64,000 nucleotides of DNA, taken from Cyclobacteriaceae bacterium (GTDB taxonomy: Bacteria; Bacteroidota; Bacteroidia; Cytophagales; Cyclobacteriaceae). The stretch's first letter is position 1; every line of letters begins with the position of its first letter. The stretch covers positions 310,001-374,000 of the forward strand of contig JAHBUD010000001.1 in the NCBI GenBank assembly GCA_019638255.1. The letters run 5' to 3'. The position numbers and the translations under genes were made by a program. Below are positions 1 through 7,849 of the stretch, one piece after another. Under the pieces are notes generated by a model. The model was not told where the DNA came from. It worked only from the letters and a program-made list of their open reading frames with translations, and did not search any database.

Positions 1-148
1 TTTTTGTTTGTTAACGTAGCTATTCCTGAACGGTGGGCTTTGTTTGAGGATGTTAAAAACTGGTAAACTTCAGGCGCTAATTTTTAACGTCATTGCGCCT
101 GTCTGCCTTTGGTGGGAGTGGAAACATAGAATGTGTTGGAATGACGCC

Positions 149-2830
149 CTAATTTCCCCTTACCAACCACCTGCGCTCTACTTGAACGAGGACTATCATC
201 AGTAACCCCAGTAAAATTGTAATGGCCAGATCGGAAGGGTGAAGCGGAGCCAGCGAAAAGAAATGATCGATTGGGGAAATATAAATAACCGACAACTGAA
301 GAATCAGCGTTAGTATAATTACAATGGTGAATACTATGTTGGAAGTTAATGAGAATATAGCCCGGCCAGATGCCCGCAAACCAAGGGCATGTCCGATTTG
401 TGTGAACCCTAGTGTGGCGAACAGCATGGTTTGCCAGTAAGGATCGTCAGGATTAGCCAGATCAAAATAAAAGAAACTAATGACCAGTGAAATAGCGGCA
501 ATTACAATTCCTGTCCAGGTAACATGTGCGATGGCCAGCTTATTTAATACAGGATCTTTAACTGCCCTTGGGGGCCGTTTCATGTTGTTCGCTTCGGCTG
601 GTTCTACCCCAAGGCCAAGTCCCATCAAGCCATCCGTCAGCAAGTTCAGGTAAAGCAACTGTAACGGACTTAATGCAATGGTAATTCCTATAAAGGGAGC
701 AAACAACATCACCAGTACTTTTCCCAGGTTACCGCCCAACGAAAACTTAACAAACCGGATGAGGTTATCGAAAATCGCCCGGCCTTCTTCTACAGCAGCT
801 ACAATGGTGGAGAAATTATCGTCCAGCAACACCATATCCGATGCCTCCTTGGCAACATCTGTTCCGGTAATTCCCATGGCCACGCCAATGTCTGCTTTTT
901 TCAACGCAGGTGAGTCGTTAACACCATCACCCGTCATGGCTACCACCTGACCCAACTGCTGTAGGGCCGTTACTATTTTCAACTTATCCTGTGGTGCTAC
1001 CCGCGCAAAAACACTTATCGCTTTTACTTTTTCTTCCAACTCCTTATCAGAAATATTACTAAGTTGTTCGCTCGTTATATAACCTGCATCGGTAGGAATG
1101 TTGAGTTCGCGTGCAATGGCCATCGCGGTGAGCGGATAATCGCCTGTAATCATAACCGGCCGAATGCCAGCCTGAATACATTTACTAACAGCTGCCTTCA
1201 CCGAAGCTCTTGGCGGATCAATCAATCCGATCATACCGGAAAACACAACGTTTGTTTCCACCTCATCCGGATTGTTGACATCAACCGAATTGTTCAATTC
1301 CTTATAAGCCAAACCAAGTACACGTATTCCCTGTGAAGCGAGTTCGTCATGGGCTTTTCTTATCCGGTTGATCCATTGTTCGTTCAAGGGTTCAACACCA
1401 TCGTTGGTTTTTACTTGGCTGGATATTTTCAACAGACCGTCAACAGCTCCTTTGGTAAAAGCGATAAGCGCTGATTGATCCAGCCCGACCCGTTTAAGAA
1501 TTTCAACACTGTGTTCTGAGGAGTTGTGAACAGTGGTCATCCGCATCCGGTCGGAGTCGAAAGGAACTTCACCCACCCGTGGAAGTTTTGCTTCCAACTC
1601 ACGCTTTATCAGTCCTGCCTGCATCGCCCCGTCAACCAATGCGGCTTCGGTGGGTTCGCCAATTACCGTTTTCGATTGTTCAGTAACCTGTATGTCTGCG
1701 TCATTGCAGAGTTGGCCGATTAGTAAATTGAGATGGATGTCGGGAGAATCAACACCATCAACCGGATAGTTTCGGATGGATATGCCCGCTGCTTCAATAG
1801 ACGTTACGGCCATTTTATTTTCTGTGAGCGTGCCGGTTTTATCGGAACAAATCACAGTTACTGATCCTAGTGTTTCTACAGCCGGGAGCTTGCGTATCAG
1901 TGCATTTTGCTTTAGCATTTTTTGTGCCCCGAGCGCCAGTGTAATGGTAACCACTGCCGGCAAGCCTTCGGGTATTACGGCTACGGCTACGCTTATACCC
2001 ACCAAAAACATATCTGAAAGCGATTCGCCCTGGAGCAAGCCCACCACCAGCACCAACACAGCTGCTATGCCCCCGGCCAGGGCAAGCCATTTGCCGAGTT
2101 GGTCGAGTTTGTTTTGGAGTGGTGTTTTTCCTTTTTGAACCTCCTGGATCATGTTGGCTATCTTACCGATCTCGGTGTGCATACCGGTTCGAATCACTAC
2201 GGCTTTGCCACGCCCCATCGTGATGGTGGTGCCCATGTATGCCATGTTCCAGCGGTCGCCCAACGGTATGTCGGCCTTGCCAATAGCCTGTGTTCGCTTG
2301 TCTACCGGATCGGCCTCTCCCGTTAAGGCGGCCTCCTGAATTTTTAGGCTTACAGCTTCTGTAAATCGAACATCAGCGGGCACAATGTTTCCGGCTTCGA
2401 GCACAATAATATCTCCGGGAACAAGAAGCCGGGCCGAGATTTCACTCGTCACGCCATCACGGATAACCCGCACAAAGGGAACGGTTAGTTGCTTGAGGGC
2501 AGCCATGGCTTTCTCAGCGCGGTATTCCTGCACAAAGCCTAACACGGCAAACAGCACTACAATGGCCGCAATGGCGATGGTTTCAATTTCTTTTCCCAGG
2601 AAACCGGAAATGATGGCGGCAATAATCAGGATCACCACCATGGTTTCCATAAACTGGCCGAGCAGCATCTTCCAGGCTTGTTTCTTTACCTTTTCTTCCA
2701 GCTCATTGGGCCCGTATTCCTCTAGCCTGGACCGGGCCTCGTTTGCCGACAAACCATCCTTAATCGATGTGTTTAACTTATGAAGTACTTCTTCAGTGGT
2801 GGCGGTGTGGATGTTCTCGAAGAGGCGCAT
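149..2830 (-). CDS. Calcium-type P-type ATPase (P2A family)
   Basis: Inner-membrane cation pump that couples ATP hydrolysis to export, most likely of Ca2+. In order the protein shows the N-terminal cation-ATPase domain, a TM pair, the actuator domain with TGEAD (about residue 170), the membrane ion site PEGLP (about 287), the phosphorylation motif DKTGTLT (Asp about 330), the nucleotide domain, the hinge GDGVND, and a C-terminal block of TM helices. The 893-residue length is normal for bacterial P2A pumps. The open frame extends to a TTG at 2878, but the ATG at 2830 begins directly with the conserved N-domain (MRLFENIH) and is preferred. The ion is inferred from family similarity; Mg2+ or Mn2+ cannot be excluded. 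Confidence 0.92.
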   Translation of the reverse strand: MRLFENIHTATTEEVLHKLNTSIKDGLSANEARSRLEEYGPNELEEKVKKQAWKMLLGQFMETMVVILIIAAIISGFLGKEIETIAIAAIVVLFAVLGFVQEYRAEKAMAALKQLTVPFVRVIRDGVTSEISARLLVPGDIIVLEAGNIVPADVRFTEAVSLKIQEAALTGEADPVDKRTQAIGKADIPLGDRWNMAYMGTTITMGRGKAVVIRTGMHTEIGKIANMIQEVQKGKTPLQNKLDQLGKWLALAGGIAAVLVLVVGLLQGESLSDMFLVGISVAVAVIPEGLPAVVTITLALGAQKMLKQNALIRKLPAVETLGSVTVICSDKTGTLTENKMAVTSIEAAGISIRNYPVDGVDSPDIHLNLLIGQLCNDADIQVTEQSKTVIGEPTEAALVDGAMQAGLIKRELEAKLPRVGEVPFDSDRMRMTTVHNSSEHSVEILKRVGLDQSALIAFTKGAVDGLLKISSQVKTNDGVEPLNEQWINRIRKAHDELASQGIRVLGLAYKELNNSVDVNNPDEVETNVVFSGMIGLIDPPRASVKAAVSKCIQAGIRPVMITGDYPLTAMAIARELNIPTDAGYITSEQLSNISDKELEEKVKAISVFARVAPQDKLKIVTALQQLGQVVAMTGDGVNDSPALKKADIGVAMGITGTDVAKEASDMVLLDDNFSTIVAAVEEGRAIFDNLIRFVKFSLGGNLGKVLVMLFAPFIGITIALSPLQLLYLNLLTDGLMGLGLGVEPAEANNMKRPPRAVKDPVLNKLAIAHVTWTGIVIAAISLVISFFYFDLANPDDPYWQTMLFATLGFTQIGHALGLRASGRAIFSLTSNIVFTIVIILTLILQLSVIYISPIDHFFSLAPLHPSDLAITILLGLLMIVLVQVERRWLVRGN

Positions 2831-2917
2831 GTTGGGAAATTGGGTAACAAGATCACAATTTACTTTCGTAATGCACAAGACCTTATAAAGTTTCCGATTA
2901 ACTAAACCCAGGTTTAG

Positions 2918-4114
2918 CTAGTATAAAAAACCAAAAGCCCACAACGGTATGCGGTTAAGGTAGGCCTCTTCGATTTCATCTAATGCCAAAAATGCGTTTT
3001 TTACTTTTTTGATTTGTCTGTCATCTTTTGACTTCCCCCCAACCTCAAGTGTCCATTTCTTATCTACAAAAAAGTCGCCTTCTTTTGATAGTGAAACATG
3101 GCGCTTCGCATTGCGAAGTTGATTCAATAAAAATGTTTCCCGAAGGGCGCCTTTGTCTGGTTCATCTTTAAGCGCGTAGCTAAGGTTTGTGTTTTCTAAA
3201 TAGACCTTATCAGGCTTCTGCAATACAGCCACACCCTTGGAGGCCTGGTGAATCAGATTTAACATTCGGGCTCGCTCCAGATGAATGAGGAACAGGTTTA
3301 CCGAATCGCGCCCCATTTTCATTTTCCCTGCAAGTGCCGATATGTTTGGTGTAAATGGAACTGACTCGGCCACTACGCCAAGTAGTTTTTTGATTTGTAT
3401 AATATTTCCTGCCGAATAACCTTCAATACTGGCAAGGTCTGATTCAAGTACCGTATTGATTACCTGCCCAAGCTTGATGAAGAAACTGCTCTCCTCTTCC
3501 CTTTCGCTGAATGGAAAATATCCAACCTTAAGATAGTGACGGAACAGAGGCAAAGGTTTCCAGCTTTTCGGAAATTGATGAACTGCTTCAGCAGGATGTG
3601 TAAGAAGATCCTGAATGCTATACGGAACGAGTGATGATTGTTTTGTAAAATTTAAATATTCACGAAAGGACAAGCCCGGCAACTCGTATGTTAGTACACG
3701 CCTGCTTAGATCAGCTTCTCCCTTTTGTATATCAAGTGCTGAGGAGGCCGTGAAGATAACGTGCATGGATGGAAAGCCATCATAAATATTCTTTAGCTCA
3801 TTCGACCAATTCGGGTATTTGTGAATCTCATCAATGAGCAGCACACGGCCACCTTCTTTATCGAATCTGTCGGCCAGATCAAGTAGTGTATGATCATAGA
3901 ACCAGGGATGATCAGCAGAAACGTATAAGCCTTTCTCGTTCAGGTTGTATTTAAGGTGTTGAAGCAAAAGAGTTGTTTTACCTGTACCCCGCAAGCCGCG
4001 AATGCCCAACATGCGTTGTTTCCAATTGATTTGTGAAAATAGGAAGCGGGTGAAATCACGTGACATGGACTTCAGGAGGTTGGCCTGAAAAGTATATAAC
4101 CGGTCTAACTGCAT
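2918..4114 (-). CDS. AAA_14 ATPase with DUF4143 C-terminal domain
   Basis: Predicted ATPase of the AAA_14/DUF4143 family, whose cellular role is not established. Walker A is GLRGTGKTT (about residues 40-48) and Walker B is LLIDE (92-96). The C-terminal third carries DFFVD, then EVGGK, the spacing of a restriction-endonuclease-like fold common in DUF4143 proteins. The frame stays open to a TTG at 4162, but that start lies inside a palindrome and adds residues encoded by operator-like repeats. The ATG at 4114 fits the family N-terminus better. It stands alone, with 87 bp before the next gene downstream. The palindromes immediately upstream suggest tight or self-regulated expression (inference). 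Confidence 0.85.
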   Translation of the reverse strand: MQLDRLYTFQANLLKSMSRDFTRFLFSQINWKQRMLGIRGLRGTGKTTLLLQHLKYNLNEKGLYVSADHPWFYDHTLLDLADRFDKEGGRVLLIDEIHKYPNWSNELKNIYDGFPSMHVIFTASSALDIQKGEADLSRRVLTYELPGLSFREYLNFTKQSSLVPYSIQDLLTHPAEAVHQFPKSWKPLPLFRHYLKVGYFPFSEREEESSFFIKLGQVINTVLESDLASIEGYSAGNIIQIKKLLGVVAESVPFTPNISALAGKMKMGRDSVNLFLIHLERARMLNLIHQASKGVAVLQKPDKVYLENTNLSYALKDEPDKGALRETFLLNQLRNAKRHVSLSKEGDFFVDKKWTLEVGGKSKDDRQIKKVKNAFLALDEIEEAYLNRIPLWAFGFLY

Positions 4115-4187
4115 TTGACTTAAATTCAAGTCAAAATTATTTATAAATTGACTTGAAATCAAGTCAACTGTGAATTGGTTTTGACTT
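4114..4187 (-). promoter_or_regulatory. Operator-like palindromes with 33-bp spacing
   Basis: Three TTGACTT sites start at 4115, 4148 and 4181, exactly 33 bp apart. The first two continue into inverted repeats: arms TTTGACTT/AAGTCAAA at 4114-4121 and 4128-4135, and TTGACTTGA/TCAAGTCAA at 4148-4156 and 4159-4167. The third is a half-site at 4180-4187. They sit directly upstream of the preferred start of the AAA/DUF4143 gene. Regular spacing of about three helical turns suggests cooperative binding on one DNA face. The binding protein is unknown. Confidence 0.55.
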
Positions 4188-4309
4188 ATTTAAAAAGGAT
4201 TCGAAAGGAAAGCCATGCATCATCTTGATCTTTTGTTGCACCGGTGTGTCGGTTAACGGTTGTAGCGGGCTGAGCAGCCGCAGTCGACACGATTTGTTTT
4301 TGTGTTATT

Positions 4310-4356
4310 AACCCAGCGCTGCGCTCCGGGTTTCACATTTAATCCCTTCGTGATTA
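4310..4356. repeat. Double-hairpin, REP-like intergenic element
   Basis: Two adjacent inverted repeats: AACCC-AGCGC / GCGCT-CC-GGGTT at 4310-4332, and TAATC/GATTA at 4340-4356 around CCTTCGT. A GC-rich hairpin in an AT-rich spacer looks like a dispersed intergenic repeat. No other copy was recognised in this window. The 4115-4582 stretch otherwise holds only the operator-like sites and one possible micro-ORF. Confidence 0.3.
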
Positions 4357-4461
4357 GAAAGGTTTGTGATGCTTGATTTAGTGAGCTACGTTTAAACAGA
4401 AAAATTTTCCAGGCTATACAACTTTTTCTTCATCCTGGTAGTCTATTGAGCACGAACACTC

Positions 4462-4563
4462 ATGAAAACCCTTAGTTTACGCAAAGTCCTGTTTTTGGCT
4501 ATCGGTATTATGGTGGCGGTAATGATCCTGCTTACCACCAGTGTATTTGGGATAACGCTATAG
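4462..4563 (+). CDS. Possible 33-residue single-span membrane peptide
   Basis: ATG at 4462 to TAG at 4563 encodes a 33-residue peptide with a short basic N-terminus (MKTLSLRK) followed by about 20 uninterrupted hydrophobic residues. That is typical of a small inner-membrane protein or leader. It lies in the spacer between the divergent AAA ATPase upstream region and the 3' end of the serine hydrolase gene, and is the only gene-like signal on this strand there. No homolog is recognised and no Shine-Dalgarno is visible. Chance cannot be excluded at this length. Confidence 0.35.
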   Translation: MKTLSLRKVLFLAIGIMVAVMILLTTSVFGITL

Positions 4564-4582
4564 CCCCTCACTTCTTACCTCG

Positions 4583-5773
4583 TTAATCAAGCATTACCCG
4601 GTACAATTCATTCAAGGCTTCTTCGGCTTTCTTGTGCAACGGACTGTCGGTTACCGTGCCCAGGTTAATGCCTGCAAAGAAATACAACTCCTTTTCAGGG
4701 AAATAATAGAGCTGGCAGCCTGCTCCAATACCTCCGCCACTATGCCCCCAGGCCACGTGGCCGCCCAAAGAGGCGTGATCGAGCCCGAGTCCATATTCTG
4801 GTTTTCCATTACGTCCATTCACCCATCGTTTCATCAGCTCCAGCGTTGCGGGCTTCAGGAGTTTTCCTTCCATAAGTCCTTTGAGAAATTTTACGGCATC
4901 CTGAGCGGTAGCCACAATGCCGTCATCTCCAATCAGGCATTTCACATTGTTGCGTTGCAAGTCTGAAACGTTTTCGAGAATGCTGTTGCTGTGCCGGTCC
5001 CAATACGTATGTGTAAGGTTAGAGTAATCCAGATAGTTGGGCTCATTTCGGTAAAAGGTCTGATGCAAATCAAGCGGCTCCAAAATGTTTTCAGAGATGA
5101 AGGCTGCATGATCTCCCGTAATCGCATCTGCAATCAGCGCAAGCAAAACATAATTTGTGTTGCGATATACGTAACGACTGCCAGGCTCAAATTCAAGTGG
5201 TTTGTTTTTTATGTATTTCAGGTAGTCTTCTGGTGTGAATGGAAAATCGGGTTGTTGAAGTAGTTTGGTTACGTACGCTGGAACCGAATTATACTCAGCA
5301 ATACCTGAAGTATGGTTGAGTAACATGTGCACAGTAATCTTTTCGGCATTGGGAATGTAGCGCGAATATTTTTCAGGCAGGTATGATGTGATGGGTTTGT
5401 CCAGCTCAAGCTTTTCTTGCTCGTATAATTTCAAAATGGCAGCAGCCATATACGTTTTGGAAATGCTTTGCAAATATTGAAGGTGGCACGATTGCATAGG
5501 CAATAGGCTTTCAATGCTGGCCAAACCGATTGATTTTTCCCACCAGCCATCAGAAGAGTACATCGCAAACGAAACCCCGGGCACACCGGCCTGTATAAGG
5601 TTGTTGAGTGCGTGATTAATGGCATCAGCGCGTGAGAAAGATTTATTTTCCGAAACATCTGTTGTGCAAGTGCTAACCGCAACGGTTGATCGCTGAACGG
5701 CACATGCAGTAAGCAACATCAATGCGAGAATGGTTTGAAGGAGTGTCTTCATCATTTTTCTTTTCTTCATCAT
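4583..5773 (-). CDS. Serine beta-lactamase-like hydrolase, lipoprotein
   Basis: Envelope serine hydrolase of the class C beta-lactamase / D-Ala-D-Ala peptidase (S12) superfamily. A lipoprotein signal ends in LTAC (Cys24). The three active-site motifs are visible: S-I-S-K (Ser103-Lys106), Y-R-N (203-205) and H-S-G-G near residue 345. It begins four bases inside the end of the upstream beta-barrel-like gene (ATG/TGA overlap at 5770-5773), so the two are probably translated together. Substrate is unknown. The family includes esterases and peptidases as well as beta-lactamases, so no resistance role should be assumed. Confidence 0.87.
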   Translation of the reverse strand: MMKKRKMMKTLLQTILALMLLTACAVQRSTVAVSTCTTDVSENKSFSRADAINHALNNLIQAGVPGVSFAMYSSDGWWEKSIGLASIESLLPMQSCHLQYLQSISKTYMAAAILKLYEQEKLELDKPITSYLPEKYSRYIPNAEKITVHMLLNHTSGIAEYNSVPAYVTKLLQQPDFPFTPEDYLKYIKNKPLEFEPGSRYVYRNTNYVLLALIADAITGDHAAFISENILEPLDLHQTFYRNEPNYLDYSNLTHTYWDRHSNSILENVSDLQRNNVKCLIGDDGIVATAQDAVKFLKGLMEGKLLKPATLELMKRWVNGRNGKPEYGLGLDHASLGGHVAWGHSGGGIGAGCQLYYFPEKELYFFAGINLGTVTDSPLHKKAEEALNELYRVMLD

Positions 5774-6366
5774 GGTTTCTGGTGCGCTCTTATGCCTGTC
5801 TGCAGGATTGTTTCCGGCACTACTGGTAAACTGGTGTTGTATCCTGTAACCAACATGAATTGATACGTAACAAAAGGTGAAAGAATCGAATTGTTTGTAA
5901 CGGTATTATAACCAACGGAAACACCCACAGGCAATGCAAGCATGCTTCTTCCTCTATGCCCAACAGATTCCCACTTTCCATTAACAAGCTTCCAGGATTG
6001 TGCTGGTCTCGATGACAGTAGATAACCTGCACCGGCTTTAAGTTCGGTGTATACATCATCTGAAAGAGAAGGCCTCCAACCCGTTTGCACATGCGGCATA
6101 ATACCATTGCCAATATGTTTGTTATGATACCACAGTATGCCAACCTGTGTAACCCAGGTGTGTTTTTTATTGTGACTAACCTCCGTGCCTATACCGATAC
6201 CCACATTTCTAACATTGGCTTTCAGATTTTTAAACGGAAGCGAAAAGGCATGAAACTGAACCGTAACGATGATGGGAAAATCAGTATAGCGCGCAGATGT
6301 TTCTTGTGCGGTAGCCGTGAGTGCAAGCAGGCAGCCAAGTAATGCAGAAGCAAAGTGGATTTTCAT
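5770..6366 (-). CDS. Secreted beta-barrel-like protein, unknown role
   Basis: 198-residue protein with a clear Sec signal peptide ending TATAQ. The mature part is built of alternating hydrophobic/polar strands with many Gly and aromatic residues, such as VGIGIGTEV, AGAGYLL and VGVSVGYN, which resembles a small outer-membrane beta-barrel. It overlaps the following serine hydrolase by four bases. The membrane LytTR regulator lies 97 bp upstream on the same strand, so the three may form one envelope locus. I do not recognise a named family. Confidence 0.7.
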   Translation of the reverse strand: MKIHFASALLGCLLALTATAQETSARYTDFPIIVTVQFHAFSLPFKNLKANVRNVGIGIGTEVSHNKKHTWVTQVGILWYHNKHIGNGIMPHVQTGWRPSLSDDVYTELKAGAGYLLSSRPAQSWKLVNGKWESVGHRGRSMLALPVGVSVGYNTVTNNSILSPFVTYQFMLVTGYNTSLPVVPETILQTGIRAHQKP

Positions 6367-6463
6367 AGAAAATTTTATGCAATGTTACGCGGCAAAAGGC
6401 CGTTGGAGCAGGTATTTTAAGGATTTCGGGCCGAAGTGTGGCATCTTTCCGGCTGAAGTGAAG

Positions 6464-7282
6464 CTAGGTAGCCCGAAACCACTGCTTAAATGCAGGCGCT
6501 TTCAACCGGCTCACGGTAATATCTTCAGGAAAATTTTCAATACCCTTCAGTGTTACCAGCAGCTTTCCATTTTCTGCACGCTTGTATCCTGAAATGAAAT
6601 TTTGGTGAACAATGTACTGACGGTTTAACCGAAAGAACAGCGATTGTGGCAGGTTGCCCTCAAGCTTGTCGAGCGATTGATCATAGTAATATTTCTTACC
6701 CGACACCGTACAAACGGCAACGTATTCATTATCTACAAAGAAGCCGGCAATTTCATCGAATGACAGGCGCACATCCTGTTTACCCTGGCGCACCATTAGC
6801 CCTTCACTTTTCAAGCGAACTTCACGCTGTAATTCAGTCTCCGAGCTTCTCCATTTGTTATGCAGGTATAGCCCAATGTAAATTCCATTCACTACAAAAA
6901 ACCAAATGCTGATAATGACCAGATCAACGGTATAAAAGCTAAGTGGAGCTGGTCGGCCACGCGCTATCCAACTTACCAGTTCTGTGGTAAGACTGATAAT
7001 CACCAACCCGATGATGATGGTGCAAAGGAGTTGAATTAAAATTCGCTTACCTGGTTGTTGTTCAATCGGTAATTTTCTGTCGAGAAAAAAGATGAAATAG
7101 CGTACACCGCCAATGGCGAGATAACCTTGAACGGTATCAATGGTGAATGTGAGCAGTAAAAAACCACTAAACTGAATGTTGGTATAGGTGAGGTAGTAAT
7201 TGATGCCCGCGATAAACGGGATCAAGACAAGAAAGATAAGAATGTCGGGATGATATGGATTGGAATGTTTTAAAGAAGGCAT
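6464..7282 (-). CDS. Membrane-anchored LytTR transcription regulator
   Basis: DNA-binding regulator with about four N-terminal TM helices (roughly residues 8-130), then a short linker and a C-terminal LytTR domain of about 100 residues. The latter shows the typical FDEIAGF, YVAV, FFRLNRQYIVH and ITVSR stretches. No receiver domain precedes the LytTR domain, so it is not a classical response regulator. Signals are presumably sensed in or near the membrane (inference). The open frame starts at a TTG at 7303, but the ATG at 7282 directly before the first hydrophobic segment is preferred. Likely targets are the two downstream envelope genes or itself. Confidence 0.85.
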   Translation of the reverse strand: MPSLKHSNPYHPDILIFLVLIPFIAGINYYLTYTNIQFSGFLLLTFTIDTVQGYLAIGGVRYFIFFLDRKLPIEQQPGKRILIQLLCTIIIGLVIISLTTELVSWIARGRPAPLSFYTVDLVIISIWFFVVNGIYIGLYLHNKWRSSETELQREVRLKSEGLMVRQGKQDVRLSFDEIAGFFVDNEYVAVCTVSGKKYYYDQSLDKLEGNLPQSLFFRLNRQYIVHQNFISGYKRAENGKLLVTLKGIENFPEDITVSRLKAPAFKQWFRAT

Positions 7283-7429
7283 TACAGGCAATTTCAAATA
7301 CAAGTTAATGAAAACTGATTTTTCAGCACTTGATTTTACCAGGCAACGCTATGTTATTCATAGAATGTTAAAATTTTTCTGAACCTTTGTTCATCGGCAA
7401 CGTATAGATACACCCCAACAACTGTAACT

Positions 7430-7843
7430 ATGGCTATGTGCGAAAACATGAGTGACCTGGAATTTGCAGAAAGTTTTGCAGCCGGTGCATTAAATCCATC
7501 CGACTTTGACCATAAAGCGCATTTGCGGTTGGCATGGATTCATATCTCTCAATATGGAGTAGAAAAAGCCATTGCTGCCATCTGCGACCAGATTAGGGCT
7601 TTTGCAGCGGCTAACGGTGCTAAGGATAAGTACAACAAAACTGTTACGGTTGCTGCTATACGGGCGGTATATCACTTTATGCTGAGATCAAATACTACAG
7701 ATTTTGAATCGTTCATACAGGAAAATCCCAGGTTGATGTACAACTTTAAAGAGCTACTCAACCATCATTACAGCACAAACATCTTCACCTCTGCATTAGC
7801 AAAGCGTGAATATCTTCAGCCTGAGCTATTGCCTTTCGATTAG
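7430..7843 (+). CDS. Conserved hypothetical protein with DHKAHLRLAW motif
   Basis: 137-residue, mostly helical, presumably cytoplasmic protein without signal peptide. The conserved-looking segment DFDHKAHLRLAW near residue 25 contains two histidines and resembles a recurring motif in uncharacterised bacterial proteins. A KYNKTVT segment follows near residue 70. The ATG at 7430 is in a good context with no competing start. It is convergent with the downstream esterase-like gene, with only six bases between stops. Function is not recognised. Confidence 0.7.
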   Translation: MAMCENMSDLEFAESFAAGALNPSDFDHKAHLRLAWIHISQYGVEKAIAAICDQIRAFAAANGAKDKYNKTVTVAAIRAVYHFMLRSNTTDFESFIQENPRLMYNFKELLNHHYSTNIFTSALAKREYLQPELLPFD

Positions 7844-7849
7844 TATGGA

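Noticed and set aside
2385-2783. 132-residue plus-strand frame opposite the P-type ATPase
   Set aside because: Antisense to conserved ATPase motifs; its composition (many Ser/Thr/Arg) is that of a shadow frame.
4115-4187. Short direct repeats at constant spacing, possibly a CRISPR array
   Set aside because: Repeats are only 7-20 bp with three positions, the first two are palindromic, and no cas gene lies near; operator sites fit better.
4583-5773. Beta-lactamase resistance gene
   Set aside because: The S-x-x-K, Y-x-N and H-x-G motifs are shared with esterases and peptidases; nothing indicates antibiotic hydrolysis.
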